A DNA stretch of 64,000 nucleotides from Rhynochetos jubatus (taxonomy: Eukaryota > Chordata > Aves > Eurypygiformes > Rhynochetidae). Below, piece after piece: positions 1-14,917 of the stretch (position 1 is the first letter of the stretch; the number at the start of each line of letters is the position of its first letter). The stretch spans positions 41,573,700-41,637,699 of the forward strand of contig CM050648.1 in assembly GCA_027574665.1 (NCBI GenBank). The letters are read 5' to 3'. The translations under genes and the position numbers were made by a program. The notes below the pieces were generated by a model. The model had not been told where the DNA came from, searched no databases, and was given only the letters and a program-made list of their open reading frames with translations.

Positions 1-3000
1 ATTGTGAGCTAGAGGATTTCAGTAAAATCAAGATTTAAAGCCTGAGGGGCAAAACATATAGTTAAAGGATGCGACAAGGGAATCATATTCTCAATAAAGA
101 GAAAAAAAAAGCCAAAACAAAATTAATTTCTGTTCTCCCTTTCACTAAGATATGGATGTTCCAATCCTTAGCATGTGATTTCTGGCCAAGCGGTTTGTCA
201 CTGCTCCCTCAGGGCAGAATGGATGTCTGTTCACAATAGCCACAACAATCCAGGTGTAAAGATTTTAGGGGAAAAATAATGAGAATTCTCTCTGACCCAA
301 TCCAAACATAACTGACACCTTTTACACTGCATGTAGAATAGAGGAGGACTCCAGCTTCCAGCTGCAAAACTGGAGAACAGATGTTTTTTGCTGCAGTGTG
401 GATACAGGTGTGAGAACTCGAAACTGGAAAACAATAAAGTTTAAAGGGAACATTTGTCCAAGTAAATTGGAGGCCGGGGGTATGGGTGTGTTGGTAGACA
501 ACAGATTTCTGACATCCTGGAATATTCTTGCCAAAACCCAGCCAGACCACAGGTGGGAAGAACTGTGGCTTTATGTAAGGGAAAATCAATGTGTTTCAGA
601 TGGGTTTCATTTCGAAGTCTGTCCTTTCAAGGGAGTTAACTAGAAACATGCTTGGAAATGAAGTGAAGGGTCACGTGTAGGACCAAGCCCCAGAGGTGAG
701 CGGTGCTCGAAGGTGCTGCTCACACAGAAGGAGCAGCGATGGCACTAATACCCACACAAAACCACGCACACTGCTTTTCTAGTCCTTTTCTCACCAGTAA
801 GTGTTGCCAGAGCAAGAGAGGCTCTGCCACGCAGTACCACAGCAGAGGAAGAGACTTCCCTGGGCGTTTGGCAGTGCCCCAAATAGGAAAAGACATGGAA
901 AAAACAAACATTCCTACAAAGAGTTTTTTAACCAGAGAAAGCAAATAAATTGATCAGGATCTAAAGAAAAGATGGGTCTGCTTTTTTCTTCCAGGAGGGC
1001 ATTCAAAAGACTCACTGGGTCAAGAAACAAAATTTCCCTCTCCTCTAAATCCAGTATTGAATTTCATGATATAAAGCTTCACATTTTTCCTTCCTGTGGC
1101 TAACTCTGTATGGCATTAAACTGGTTAACAGTCCCTGACAGCAATCCTTGCATTGCAGGTGGCACAGATATGTCAATTTTAATTTAGCATTGTATATGCA
1201 ATAAAAATTCAAAGCTCATATATGGGAGGAAATTTTAGAAGCCTTTCCTGAGGACAGAATCCGAAAAACTTGCATGTGAAGGGATAGTGTCAAGGTGTGT
1301 AATATTGCCTTGAAAATCAGTCTCTACTGTATGTTTATTATGCGTGTACAAATATAATGTATGTTTATACATGCACTCACACAGGATTATTTCCAACATT
1401 AAGGTCATTATGTTACAGACATTTACACTTCCAAGGCTGATTTAATCCTCTTTTTTCTGTTTTTGTCAAGCCTCATGATGTCTTTCAGAAGTTGTCAGTG
1501 CCAGCTGAACTATGTTGTTGAACCAGTTTCCAAGACTGGAATTCAAATGTTCATGAAGGAAAGGGAAACTGAGATTCAAAGTCAGCTTCTAAATTGCAGG
1601 ATGACAGATACTTCTTATCATAAACAGTCTGAACACTACTGCCAGAGGAGAAAACAGAAGGGGACCTGATAACCTATGCCAACATTTTGGAACTTCCCCT
1701 GATGCCACATTTGACTGAGGACAATGATCAAAATCACAAGGTGGATTCAGTCAGTTTTCCACTATGTAGGCAGCCTTTTTTCTAAAGTGCTGCAGGTCAG
1801 AAGTCGCTTTAGGAGGTGGTTTTAGGCCAACTCAGGATTGTACTGCAGAGCGCTATAGAAAACCTGTCTCAGCACTTGATCTCCAGAATCCAAACCTGGG
1901 TGATTCTCAGCACCAGTTCTACTGTGAAATGAATAAGAGAGACCCCGTTCATTAATTCTCTGATGCACAGAACAGGACTTTTCCCATCAGTTTGAGCGAT
2001 TTATTCGTGTGCTTGAGGCTTTACAGTCAACCAATGCTGTACAAAACAATAACAAAGAGTGGTGCCTGTTGCATGGGATGATGTGGTTTGAGGCTTGCCT
2101 GCCACCACATGCTCACCTGAACCCTGGGCTGCCAGAAGCATCTGTTTCAATCATGCATTTTCTATTCCTAGTATTTGATTTTCTTTTATCAGCACTTTTT
2201 TAGAATAGCAAATGGGTTTTCTCTGTCTTTGTGCTGCTCCTTCTTATCAGATGTCTCCTCCTCTCCTGGTGCAAGGTCCTCCAAGGAGTGATGACAGCAG
2301 TTCCTATTCAACAGGGCTTTTGTCCCAACTCTTCAGCCTTCTCAGTCTTCATGGATGAAGCAGGCAGGCTTCAGAGCATGAGGCTGAGTGGGTGCTGCAG
2401 GCAGTACACCCACAGCACTGGATGAAAATCTTTGAGACTCACACATCTTAGCTTTTCCACTGGGCAAACAGGCAGCATCTCCAGCTCTGCTTTTAACTTC
2501 ACATGACTGAATATCACAACCTATGTGAAGGGTTTTGTCAGTCTTGCAGATCTCTTCCCTCTCTCCTTCCAGACATAAATTCAAGCTGCCATGATTTGGA
2601 GTATCTTTCTTTTCAGCAGTGAATTTACAAAAGCTCTTTTCTTTTTCCTGACAGTGACTCCACCCTAGGGAAATAAAATAGTGCAAGTAGACACTGAAAA
2701 TTAATTTTCAAAGGTCCCTAAAAACATGATGTGCAGCAGATTTTTGGCATTTTTTAATTGTTCTTTGCATGCTTCTGTGCCGTTCTCTTTTCAGGCTAAA
2801 AGACTTCGTTTGCAAGTTAGATACATGTCTGCAAACTTAGCATGCTCAGGTGGGAAACTCCCAGATATAAGTCTTGGGACCACTCCAATAGGTCCCTTTC
2901 TGAATACCCTGTTTGGCTTGGAGAGCTTTGAGGTGTGCCAGTAATGTTAAGTAATGAAGAGCTCATTTATGACTTGCTGAAGGCATCTCTGCTTTACAAT

Positions 3001-4389
3001 CTGGAAAGTGAGGCTGGCAGAATGTATTGAGTCTTTGTGTATGTGTGTTGGCCTCCTGGTTTATCTTTTCTGTTTGGTTGCTTCTGAATGGGTACAAAAA
3101 GTCAGATGGGCTAGAAAAGTAAAAAGAAATACAGCACATACCCTCTCGCAATTTAAGTGGAGGCAATATCTGATAATAAAGATTACAGTTTAATGAGTTG
3201 CATCATGCACTCGTATCTGTGAGTTCCTCAGTTTAGGGCTTGAGTATCAAACCAGTGACTCAAAACCATGCAAACAAACAGACTGTGTTTATAAACATGG
3301 TCTATAATCCCATTGTGCAAAGTGATTACTACATTACGTAAATGATCAGACACATTCATGAATGAGCATCTCAGTCTGGACAATTCACTTCCCCACAGCG
3401 TAAAACTGGCAGCCCTAATTCTGACCTCACGCTGGTTTACATGGATTTCTTCAGTGCATGTCCTGATTCGCATCAGCGATGGCAGAATGAAGCTCTAGAT
3501 TAATTATTTTCCTTCTAATGCTTTTTAAAGATTCGTATACAGTGTTTGTAGAGCAAGCAGGCAAGATTCTGCTTTGGGAATCATTAAAAAGCTGCACCCC
3601 AGTTCTGCATCTCCAGGGAGGCTGTGCATGTGCCACCAAGTTCACCTTGTTTTGTAACTGACTGTGAAAGAGGATGAGTACATAGTGGTCACAGGAAGAA
3701 ATAATCAGCTTCCACACTCAGGTTCACTTTATTTAAAAGAGCAGCAAGACCTAGAAGGCCTGCTTGTCATAAGCCAAACCAGGATGTCTGTTTTCCAACT
3801 GATACATTTCAAAATCGAGATGCTTCACCACTGAAAAAATGGACCCTGCAGCAGCCTGAACATTTTAAAATACATTATTGGGTGCCTGGGGAGAAATGTT
3901 CACTCTGTGCTGGTATAACTTGGTCTAACCATAGCAAAGCACCGAACAGGAAAAAGACAAAACCTTTTTCTTTCTGAAATCTCAGCCTAAACAGCAAACA
4001 AAAATCTACTTGAAGGCAAAGCTCTGAGGAAAACGGGCTTCACCCAGACTTTAACAAAACCTCTTCCTGCCTGCAACAAAATGAACATTACAAAACTAGC
4101 GGTAGTAATTTCTTTAAAGATTTTACTCTACTTGCAGACCACGAAAGTCAGCTGGTAAAACTGAGGTGCTCAACGAGGACTCCTGCCATCGTTTGCATAC
4201 CATTGTGCGTAAGATGACTGTTAAGAAATGCAGGGTCAGTAGGTTTATGGAGCAGTTCTTAATAAACTGGAAAGAAAAAATGCAACTGGCATGGCATTAT
4301 ATTTATTATTTATGCCTTATATGCTTTATTTTATTTTAATATTGCTTTATGTTTTACAAGGCACATTTACATTACTACTTCTTCAGGCA
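1..4389. other. Intergenic, no gene seen
   Basis: AT-rich unique-looking sequence. Open frames are short (up to 126 codons on the minus strand at 209-589) and show no recognisable protein or codon signal. No repeat recognised. Confidence 0.7.
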
Positions 4390-4720
4390 GGGACATCTGT
4401 TTGCGGCAGCGCAAGACGGCCTGCATATAAGTTTTCTAAGAGGCGTGTTTGAACCCTGCCTTAAACGTATGCAATGCAATGCTTTCATAAACTACAAAAA
4501 AAGGTATCTCGGGTAGATTTCTCCAGAGTCCCGTCCCGAATAGGTAATGACGATGAGAAGCGGGTTGCTCGGCGCAGAAGCCGAGTCACTCGGGAGGAAT
4601 CCACCCGAGCCTTGCCGTGCCGTGAGCTCCTCCTCGTGGATGCTGCCACGTTCCTAATTGGTATTTGTCATAGATTTGCAGCACAAGGACTCGGGGGTCA
4701 ACGTGCCTCTTCACAGCTGT
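4390..4720. other. Small CpG-rich patch in the desert
   Basis: Between about 4400 and 4720 CpG dinucleotides are clearly denser than in the surrounding tens of kilobases, with clusters such as GTTGCTCGGCGCAGAAGCCG and CACTCGGGAGG. A TATA-like TGCATATAAG is present near 4424. It could be a distal promoter or enhancer, a lncRNA start or an old GC-rich repeat. No gene is recognised. Confidence 0.3.
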
Positions 4721-7700
4721 GAAACAGCTGTACAGGGGTAAGCAAGGAGGGACGGGAAGGTGGGTGGGTGCAGCCATGGCTGGTCTCCCTTCCCTCCCTC
4801 CCCAGGGGGCTGCCCTGGGGTGTCCTTCGTGGGTGGCAAAGCACTGACCTGCTGCCCCAGGAGCTGGAGTTATGTCCTCACCGTTTCGTCACTGGTGGTC
4901 TCACCAAAGTAGTTCCGTTTCGGTGCTCCTCAGGCCCGAAGGGGCTCATCCTCCCTCTCACATCAAGCAGCCTTTGTAGGACTCCCGGTGCCTTTGATGT
5001 TATTTGAGTAGATACTCAAACGCCCTGATGAACAAGTCTCCGCGTGGGTGCCGAGCTGATTTACCTGCACACCTGCAGAGGTGGCACGCACTGCAGAAAA
5101 GAGCTATAGTACTTGGCAAATTGCTCTTTCAGTCATATCCCTCCAGCACAAAGAAGATAAAATTAGGCTAAATACAATACATCCGCAAGGACAGCAAGCT
5201 TTATCTGGGGTTTTTAGGTCAGGCCAAGTTGGTTCAGTGGTAAACAGAAAAGAAACGAAGGATTTCCAAAAGCACAGACACAAATACTTATTTAAAATTT
5301 AACGTTGCTTTCCAGTCTTTTTGACAAAGTTCTCAGAAGATTTGGAAAAGGAGGTGAGATTGAGCGTTGGAAATTCAAGATACATTGATTTCTTCAGAGG
5401 TGAAAGGTTCAAAGACAGACTTCGGGGAGGCTCGCTGGCAACTCTGGGGCACGAAGGCTTTTATTCTCCCCATGCGGCACATTTATGCAGAATAAATAGG
5501 TAATCTACACCACTGGAACGAACCTCATCCACACACACTGCTGAATGTACAAACCCTGGTCCTGTATTTGAAAGGGGACTTGGCTTTTTCACTATAACTA
5601 TATGTGAAACACAATATCCTTCCTCCCCTCTCCAACTCTTGCCTTGTTTATACCTCAGGGCTACCTCACCTACCAGAGCACCAATACCATGTAAATAACA
5701 CCAAATAAGTTACCTAAAGGCACTGGATTCACAAAGGCTTATGCTTTGACAGGTCTTTATGCCTCTGGCTAATTAACCACTTGGATTCAGTGGCAGTACT
5801 CGGAGTGTATGACGCCGAGCTTAAGCATAAGTCTTTATTAGAGCAGAACCATGGATGGCCAGGCACCTCATATGAATGTACTAAATAACCTTTTAGCCCA
5901 CTAAGAAAGAAGTTTAATATCACTGTCTCACTGAACACGTACTGAGTGCTTTGCAATAGAAAGATGACAATAGTATGCCAGTGAAAAAGAGGAAGACATT
6001 GACCTTAAGTGTCTGTGAGAATCTGCAGATAAATCCATGACCTGCAGCTTCTGAAGAAAACAGTATTGCAAACACAGGGCAAAATAAGCTGAACTCTGGC
6101 ATCAGAAAAACAAGAGATTAAATGCTTGAAAAGACAAAATGCCTGTGCTGGCAGTACAAAGGGAATAAGCTGGACAAAATTCAGCTTGGCCAAATACAGA
6201 AAAGCATTGCTGCAGTCTGGTACAACCTGTAAGACACAAGTTTTCTACCCCCACTTTTTTAATGATTAGGGGGGTTCAGGAGTCACATAACAGATTATCA
6301 GATTTTTTAAGGTGAGGCTAACAGAGAAATATTAACATTCACGTTGTTTGCAGCTTTATCACTAAGTGAATAGTTAATTAAGTAGTGAACTTCATCAGCA
6401 AAATCAAGCTGCTGTGCACCATCATGATAACTAGGTAATATTTTCCAAATTGCTTGAACTGCATGAGTGACTCCAAAGCAAGCTTGTGTTACAGAGAATC
6501 ACCTGGAATCATTTTTCTTCTGTGGGCCTTCACGAGCAGGGCTTCTGGCCCAAACTGCGTGCATGCTTTCTGCAAGACCAGACTTGGGTGACTGCTGACA
6601 AAAACCCTTCCCCACTGAAGTCGTCACAGATTAAAAAATTTTACACCATCAACATGAAGTGGTTAGTACTAACAAGTGGAAGGAGACAGCTCAGAGGAGG
6701 AATAATATTGAAAAAGGGGTGAAGACAAAAGTGATCAAATAGATGCTCATGAAAAACCAGATGGAATCTGTGAGGCAAAGGACGTCTCTGCAGTTACAGA
6801 CCACAGGGCATTTGTTTAGAAGAGAGCAGCAATCACCCAATGCATGCCCTGACAGCCTTAAGCCAAGATGCTTGCAGTCCATTTCACAATGCAACACAGC
6901 TATGCTGATGAAATATTTCTCATCTATTAAGGGAATTTGCAGTTCTAAATATCTTTCCCTCAAATAGACACCCTGCACTCTCTCCTTCACACTGGCTGGT
7001 TTCTTTCTCTGTACAGAATAGGTAAGAAAACTGTTTCTGGATATGATTTTAAGGATTACGGTGGTCTTATTATTGTAACTACTCAAATGTAATTTCAGAT
7101 ATCCTTCAGTTTCATATGATTAACAATAGCTGTTAAAACAGTAGATGCTAGTATAATAACACAATCCATGACAAGAAGAAAAGAAATTTCCACCAGGAAT
7201 AGTGAGAACTGAACTCTCTAGATGGGGCACTAAAGCTACAGGCAGCTGACAGCTTCACCTAAGGGAACACAGATAGAAATAAAATGGCGATATATTCACG
7301 TGTCATGCTTAGCTGATGAAGTAAGCCCTCCTTTGTAACACAATGAAAAGGTCACCATCACATCTGAGTTACGTTCTCTGTGATTTCACATGGCGAACAC
7401 AGGTAATTTTCACTGGAATATATCCTGCCTGTCTTCTACAATATTCCCAGTAATGGGAACAGACATACTAGGCGTTGAAAAGAATCAGGCTTTTAATACT
7501 ATTTATAACTCTAACTATAAGCTATTTATAACTCGGTAGGACCATAGCAGGTGTAGACTGCTGCTTTCCACTTCTAGCCGCAGAATGAGACCCTGTGGAG
7601 CACCACTGCCTGAGTCATCAGTCAGGCCTTTTGCAGCCAGAAACCAAAGTATCAGAGATGGAGCATTTGGTGAGGATTTACTGAAAGCATAATGATGATG

Positions 7701-10700
7701 AATAAATATTGCTTAATGGCTGTCTCAGTTCTTGGTAATCCTTCCTTCAAGTCTAGAGCTGGTCAAAAAGAAATGTGTTAGTCCAATGGCAGGTGGGAGT
7801 GAAAGGGAAGATGGAGACCAGAACTGAACAAAGGAAAAATATAACAGAATATCTTCTTTTCTTTTTAATTTTCACATAGCAAAAGAGCAAAACCAAAACC
7901 CAACACAGATGATAAACTTTTTTTAGATCAGCCTACAAAGTTTTTCTCAGGCAAAAGAAAAATCAATGTTTCAGTTGTGTAACTCTCTTGTTACCCTTTC
8001 TTTTAAACATAGATCAATTTTAAAAGAAAACAGTACTCTCTCAAAATGAAAATGAGAAACTTTTTACCTAGAAAATGTCAAGCTAAATAGACTGATATTT
8101 TTCATTATTAAAATGCCTAAATGAATGCTTCTGCTTTTTGGTATTCCTCCTATTTTTTTCAACTATTTTTAATCCACGTTCAGAAAATTAGTGCCACTGA
8201 TATGTGCACTACTCTTCACCAGGATGAAAGGGCTACACACCAGAGCCCGAGGGCTCAAGAGTCCCAAAGCTGGGGTCACTCCTGGCTCATGAGGGGCTGC
8301 CCATGAGCAGACATGAGCAAACCACTGTCATCCTCAAGCTTGGTGTGGAAAAAGGCAATGAGAAGGGGATACATGGCTGGATTTGAACTATTTATTTCTC
8401 TTTGCAAAGTTATCAGTAAGTGGAAGGGAAAAAATTCCTTACCTTAACTCTGACTTGAGAGTTGCTAACACAACTTCACTTTGGCTAATAGGCTTGTTAG
8501 GGCCAGAATTAACAGCAGATCAGGTCCATAATTTTATTTTTTTTCAGTGTCCCTTTCCCACCCATGCCTAACCCTTCATTTCAGCTTCTGCGACACTCCA
8601 GTAACATTTTCTTTCAGCATCAGATCAATAATGCCCCTTCTTACAAGTTGGGGAGAATGTAGCAGCTTATGCAGATCATATCACCTGCACTGGATCACAC
8701 CACACAGCCTTTTTTGGACAACAGAATTGCCACCCTCCTCCCATCTACAGGACAAGAAGGTTCTCAGTTTGTCCTACAGAGGCAACAAAGCAAAACACCC
8801 CTTGAGAAGGAGGAGAAGGCTTGCCACAACAGACCTCTGCTAATTCTGTAGGCAGCTTGAGGGACTGTGCTTGCCTGATCTTTAACTCACATAGGTGCTA
8901 AACTCCTGAAGTGCCATTCCCACTCTCCTCGCTACCTCAAGCAGTGTCTCCAACCCTTTCTCTCTGTATTGAATTCAGTAAGAATGGCTCCATTCTGCAG
9001 TAGTAAGGGATGGATGTTCTGCATCTCCATGTTATCTCATGGACCATGCACAACACTTGTGAATCTGTGCAACACTATTTCTTCAAATAAAAGAAGGTTC
9101 AAGTCATGGACTTGCACACTAACTGAGCACTGCAGCTCCTTTTAATCCTGACATGCAGTTAACACTGACAAATTAGTTGAGTTCTTGCAATTTACATGAG
9201 TTTTCATCAGAATATAGTCCAATACACAATTAGGAACCATTCTGAGGGGAAGGCACCATGCAGATCTTTGAACACTGTGATCAATATATTAAAGACCAGA
9301 GAGCCTTTGAAGTCGAGCTGTTCTAATTAATCTACTCTACTTTGCATTTTCCTTGTCTCCAAAAAATATTCTTTCACGTCCAGTCTGTTCCCAGTATTGA
9401 TAACTGATCCTGCCCCAGCATGGATGGGCTGGATAAGCTGCTCTCCTGAGATGGCACTCAGCCCTCTGTTTCTGACATACTCTAACAAATGAGCTAACCT
9501 CTGAGCAGCAACCTGCAAACAAAACTGGAACATATTTGCCTCTTTTGCAAATGCATCCTGATTATCCTAGGCTTATAGGCATAAGCAATCAGACTCGTCT
9601 GCTTTCCTTAAAGCATTTACTGATGTTGAACCAGCCAAGCCTGGGTCTACTGCAACATGCCAGACTGGCAATCCATTATAACACAACCACTAACTATATG
9701 CTAGAAGGAGCAGCAGATGTGCCCAGTGGCTTGGGAAAAGTAGATGTTATGTGTAATTATGGGACATAGTTCAAAAGGAAGCAGAAACAAAATCACGTAC
9801 GCAATTAATAAACGGCAGGAAACTTTAATTAGATGTATGTAGGTAATATTAAGCAACTATTTTGCTCAGATGAGAAAATTTGCTGAATTCAAATCACTGC
9901 TAAAACTGAACAGTCTGTCTGGATCCTACACTTCATAATACTTTGATTCAGAGTTTAAATCAGCAGGGTCAGAATGTCTGAAGTCAGATTCAAATATCTC
10001 CAGCGTGGAGCACAAATAAATGGCTTAAACTTGCAGCCATCTGTGGTGAGGGTTATCATCCTTTGAGTCTGAAGACAGAGCAATTACTAGAAGCTGTTGA
10101 TAATTGTGAAATGCAGGATGGTGTTACTTTACCATTGCAGGCTTCGGATAACATCAAATACACCTACAGTAATGGGATCCTCTAAGTGTGTCCTACTTGC
10201 AGCCCTCATGCTCTTCCTGTGCAGCCTGCAAAAGGATGCCAAAGTACAAGAGAAGGAAGGAAGGGAGCACACACTGCCCCAGCACCAGTGCTCTCCCAAG
10301 GCATCCTAAGGGATGCTTCTCCAGGGCGTTAATTAGCTCAGGCAGTAGAGGGAAGAGTGTGGAGTAAGTGAAACTGGTAGCCTCACCATCACCATGGATG
10401 GTGGGTGGTTTGCCCTGGCTGAAACGCTTATGAGATGGTACTCCCCATCCAACTCCCTCACTATTTTGACCAGCTTTCCCAAATTTTCTCTGGTCTGCAC
10501 ATGCTGGAGAGCTGCGCATCTGGATATTGAGCAAAGGGGGTAAAAATGACTGTTGGATACCGCTTTGGTCACTGCACACAACCGACTTGGCCCTTGTGCT
10601 TGATAAGACCAGGGACTTTGAGAGGAAGCGAGGGTGTGATTATGTCGTTACTTGAAGGACTGTAGTCCAGTCTCCCAAATGCAAAGTGCAAAGCTTTGAT

Positions 10701-13700
10701 AGTACAGGCAAACTTGTCTCTGACATTACCTAGCACTGAGTGCTTTACCTTGCAGCCCTACCCCTCATTCAGTGAAGGTATTAATGGAATCTTATTTAAC
10801 ATGAAAAAGTATTGCACCTGTGGATGAATAGCTCAATAAATGTTCATGAAAGTAAGTAAATAAGGTCAGATGTTAGTAAGAATAATACTCTTCAGCACAT
10901 CGCCCTTCTCCTGTCTAGGTTTTGAGGTTCATCACACAGTAGTGTTTGCAGCCATGTATTTAATTGCAATATTTTGCTAGTAACTGTCAACAGGATTCTT
11001 TTCCACAATAAAAATTCATCTGGTGGATCTATAAGATTTATGGAGACTGTAAAGCTTAAAACAGAACAGAAGTCACCTTGAACTGATGCAAAATTCCCAG
11101 AACAACAGAGAAAGCCATGGTTATAGTGGAATTTTAACTAGCTCTCACTGTATATTTAAAACATGCACAGAAGTGAATACTGTATTTCCTATGATAACAA
11201 TTTAATTTTAGAGATAACTGACACTAACCAGTTGGCCAGGAGCACTGCAATGAACCAATAATGAATTATCATTAAGCATAATTTTGCACTTAAATGATAC
11301 CAATGTGCTTTATAGGTTAAATACTTGGCTGATGTACTCCATTGCAGTCTGAGTGATTTCAGAGGATCTACACTTGCATAAGTGAGTGAAGGTTGCAATG
11401 ATATTAATTTTTTCATGCACATTGACGTTCAGCTCACAGCACAGCTACATGTGACCTTGATTAATACTTATCTGACTGAAACCTGGAGGGAAATGAGATA
11501 GACCCGAATTATCAGCTGAGAGGTTTGGGCCTGTACGAAGTTGCCTGGGACAAATTAGCAGCACTATTATTGATTGCTTCTCATACTGGAGCATATGACA
11601 CAATTATTTACCTCTCCATTTTTTCCTAATAAATCTGTCAAAGAACAGACATTTTTTGTGTACAGACTTGTGTCCTTTTGGCCCTTAATCATTACCAGTC
11701 CCATCACCAAACACTTTGTGGTGGCCGTGAGATTCCCCCCATGTAGTTTCTCTGCATATTACAGTCCTGATATTCCTCCCACATGTGGCAGAAATCTCAC
11801 AAGAGGTCAGGTTGAAAAAAAGCCCCACCAACCTAAATAAAAGGGGTTAAGAACCTTGTGATTAATCTGCAAGCATTTTATCTAGAATGGGGCAGCTAGC
11901 CCAAATCAATTATTAATTACTCGCATCTGCTGCTGTGATAGGTGGGCCTGCCAGAGCTCTCCAATGCTTGGATCCAGAAGGCAACTTTCCCATGGTCATG
12001 GGTGCTTGGCTCCGGTGTTTTGGTTGGGTTTATGCCACCTCTCTTTCTCTGACAGAGTGTTGTTGCATTTAAAAATAGGAAACTCCATCTGCTGCATGGG
12101 AAACTGAATTGCAGCTGATGTCAATGTATTTCTCTTGGCCATGCTCAGGGAGGGGATTGCCATTCTGAAAATACTGTCACAGACCTATAAAGATCCAGAC
12201 AGGGTGTTTGTTTCTCTCTGACTCCTTTCCACCATAATGTAGTAACAACAGAAGAAAAATAGGTCCTGCCATAAGCTCCATGAAGATGGAGTTGTTTCCA
12301 TGCAAGCGACCCACTGGGACCCGTATCGCCCCAGGGGTATGTGGCCAGGCAGGTCTGTGGAATGACTCCCATTGACTTCAGGCAGATCTGGATCAGGCCT
12401 GAGGGCTCTGGCACAGCTTTCCCAGTGACCCCAGTTTTCCACAGTGCTTGTCACAGCCCCAGTGCTTCCACAGACCTGCCGGTGGGCTCACAGCCTGCGA
12501 CAGGCTCCTGAAAGGCCCTGAGCAGAGGCTGGGCCAACCCTTGCAGGAGAGCATGGAAGTCCCAAACAGGGGCCAGAGGAGACAAGCAGACCACAGCAGG
12601 AAAACATAAGGCTATTTAAGGGATGTCATCACAAAAGATTAATGATTTCCACCTCGAAAAGCCAATTCCCAGTGGAATACAGATCCTACCCCGCAGAGTG
12701 TACATAATTTGGTGACTCACTTGTAGCAACTGCTCATTAATTTGCCTAAATATTTCCCATTTTATGTGCTCCAAGCTTCTCCGACACCTCTCACTTGCCT
12801 ACAGCTACCCGGACCCCTTCCCACAGAGGCAGGCATGACGCTGCTGAGAGCTGGGGAAGCTGGTGGCCAGGAGCAAGGTGACTGTGACCATGTGGCAGAC
12901 CCAGACAGCCTCTCCCCTGTCCCAGGCAGGCAGTGGTGTCTGGCACAGGGGGCCAGGGAGCTGAAAGGAGGCAACATGCTGGTATTACTTGGGATGTCTG
13001 CAGCGTGTTGGGGCATCAGGAAAAAGAAGACTGATGTTGCAGGGGTAATAGCCCCTCAACAAATCTGCCAAAATAAAGAGAACTAAAAAAAAACTTAGAA
13101 AGTTCATTGTTATAATACAGAACTACAGAGAGACCTTGCAGGAGTAATTCTAGCTGAAACTGAAGAAACCAGTAACGCTAGCCGAGATCAACTGTGAAAA
13201 AGACCTTAAGCAAACATGATGAAGAGGAAATCTGAAACTCACAGCTTATTTTGCTCGGTTTCAGAAACCTACCTAATGTGTCTGACATTTGGAACATGCA
13301 GAACTTAAGAGATTTCAGATAAAACAGCAAAATGTAATCAGTGAATTTTATCCTCTTGTCAAAATGTCAGTGTTACTTTTTAATGAATTCCCAACACTGC
13401 AGCATTTGCCTGGACCTTCCAGTGCCTTAATATCTACGCATGATTTTTTTTCTTCTAGTGCATGTCAGGGAAAGGATGAGGAAAATTTGTGTCAGTCGGC
13501 TCACAGGGTTATGAATGTTGTGATCCCACGTTAAAAAGCATTAATTGCCACTGCATGAGTTATCTCACTGAGTTCATAAAGTCTGTTCCCGCATCTCACG
13601 TTTCTCAATGCTCTGATTTAATGTCAGAGCACATAGCCCTTTATCTGATCAAACTCATGGTAGGGGTCACAGTATGACACTCTCAGAGCCATCCCCGCAA

Positions 13701-14917
13701 CCCCAGTGGTCACTGTGCACTCACTACTTCCAAAAGTCTACCTAAATACACAGCGACAAGATCGTGAGATACACTCATAAAGTACTCTTTATGTTTCTTG
13801 TTCAAATGCTGTATTCCTTTTGGTTGACCAATGTCCCAGAATTCATTGTCAGGAGATGGCGTTTGAGGATTCAGTTTTCAAAGAATTATTAAGCATCTGG
13901 AAAAAAGCCAACAGAGCTAACTAATAAAAACCTTTAAAGAAGATTTTGGAAAAAAATACTGCCTTGCTACAAGAATAGCATCTCCAGACTGTTTTTAGAT
14001 ACAGGATCCATCCTGACCGATTAGAATGTGTTTGATAATGTGGAGAATAAAATCGTTTTGTGATCCTTTAAGATTAATATCTTATACACAGATGAAGGAG
14101 TTATATTTTTATGTTTGCTCTCATGTCAAGCTGTCAGACAAGGTGCTAAAGTAGAAATAAACCAAATACCAGATTTCCTTTTTTGTCTGGCTTGAAGTAA
14201 ATTATACTGAATACCCCAAATAAATCCTCATTATGTCATTTTTCTTAAAATAAGACTAGTGAGAAAATAGTTTAGCACAAGAAAAATTCCTCTTCCACCA
14301 TAGATTAGTTGGCAGGCGCTGATAGAGAGACTGGAGACATTCTTTTTATCTGATGGAAAAATCTTTCTTCCTGCACTTTCAGCATACTTTCAGTTACAGC
14401 CTACCTTAGTGGTAGATGATAGATGTTAGCACCTTCTTGCTTTGGTTTCTGCACCAGTGATAAGCAATATTCCACATTATGCAGTTCTCACTACCGACAC
14501 CTTCCCACCAAGAGCAAGACTGCGGCAGATCCTTCCAACAGTTATTCCTTGCACCATCTTCATACCTTTGTCGATATCTTTTAATCAAAACAGCCTGAGA
14601 GGTCAAAAACCGCAGGATACAGTGCAAGTTGTCAGTGCACACATACCTCAAGCAGTAACTGTGGCATTGCTCTGCCATTGCTGTGCTGACTATTAAGCAT
14701 CCAGCCTGGGTGCTACACGTGCTCTGATGAGCTTCATGATGAGAACTGCCACATTAACACCCTATTAATTACTTAGTCTGGCACTTGCACACCAAACTGA
14801 AATTGTATAGGTTATGAGGAAAACTAGATGAAGACTGATGTCTCATACTTCTTATTTTGGGAGACCTTCTAAAAGTTTCCAGAGGGTTGGTTGACATTTT
14901 CCTTCTCTTTTGCATAT
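4721..14917. other. Intergenic, no gene seen
   Basis: AT-rich sequence with many short chance frames, the longest 131 codons (minus, 6691-7086) with no recognisable domain. The stretch 12.2-13.0 kb is somewhat richer in GC but CpG-poor and carries only overlapping frames on both strands. Apart from the possible repeat relic near 12.35 kb I recognise nothing. Confidence 0.65.
12345..12410. repeat. Possible ancient sauropsid repeat relic
   Basis: ACTCCCATTGACTTCAGGCA followed by GGATCAGGCCTGAGGG resembles a motif common in old CR1/L3-like 3' regions of turtles, crocodiles and birds, as I remember it. It is short and diverged, so the call is weak. Confidence 0.3.
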
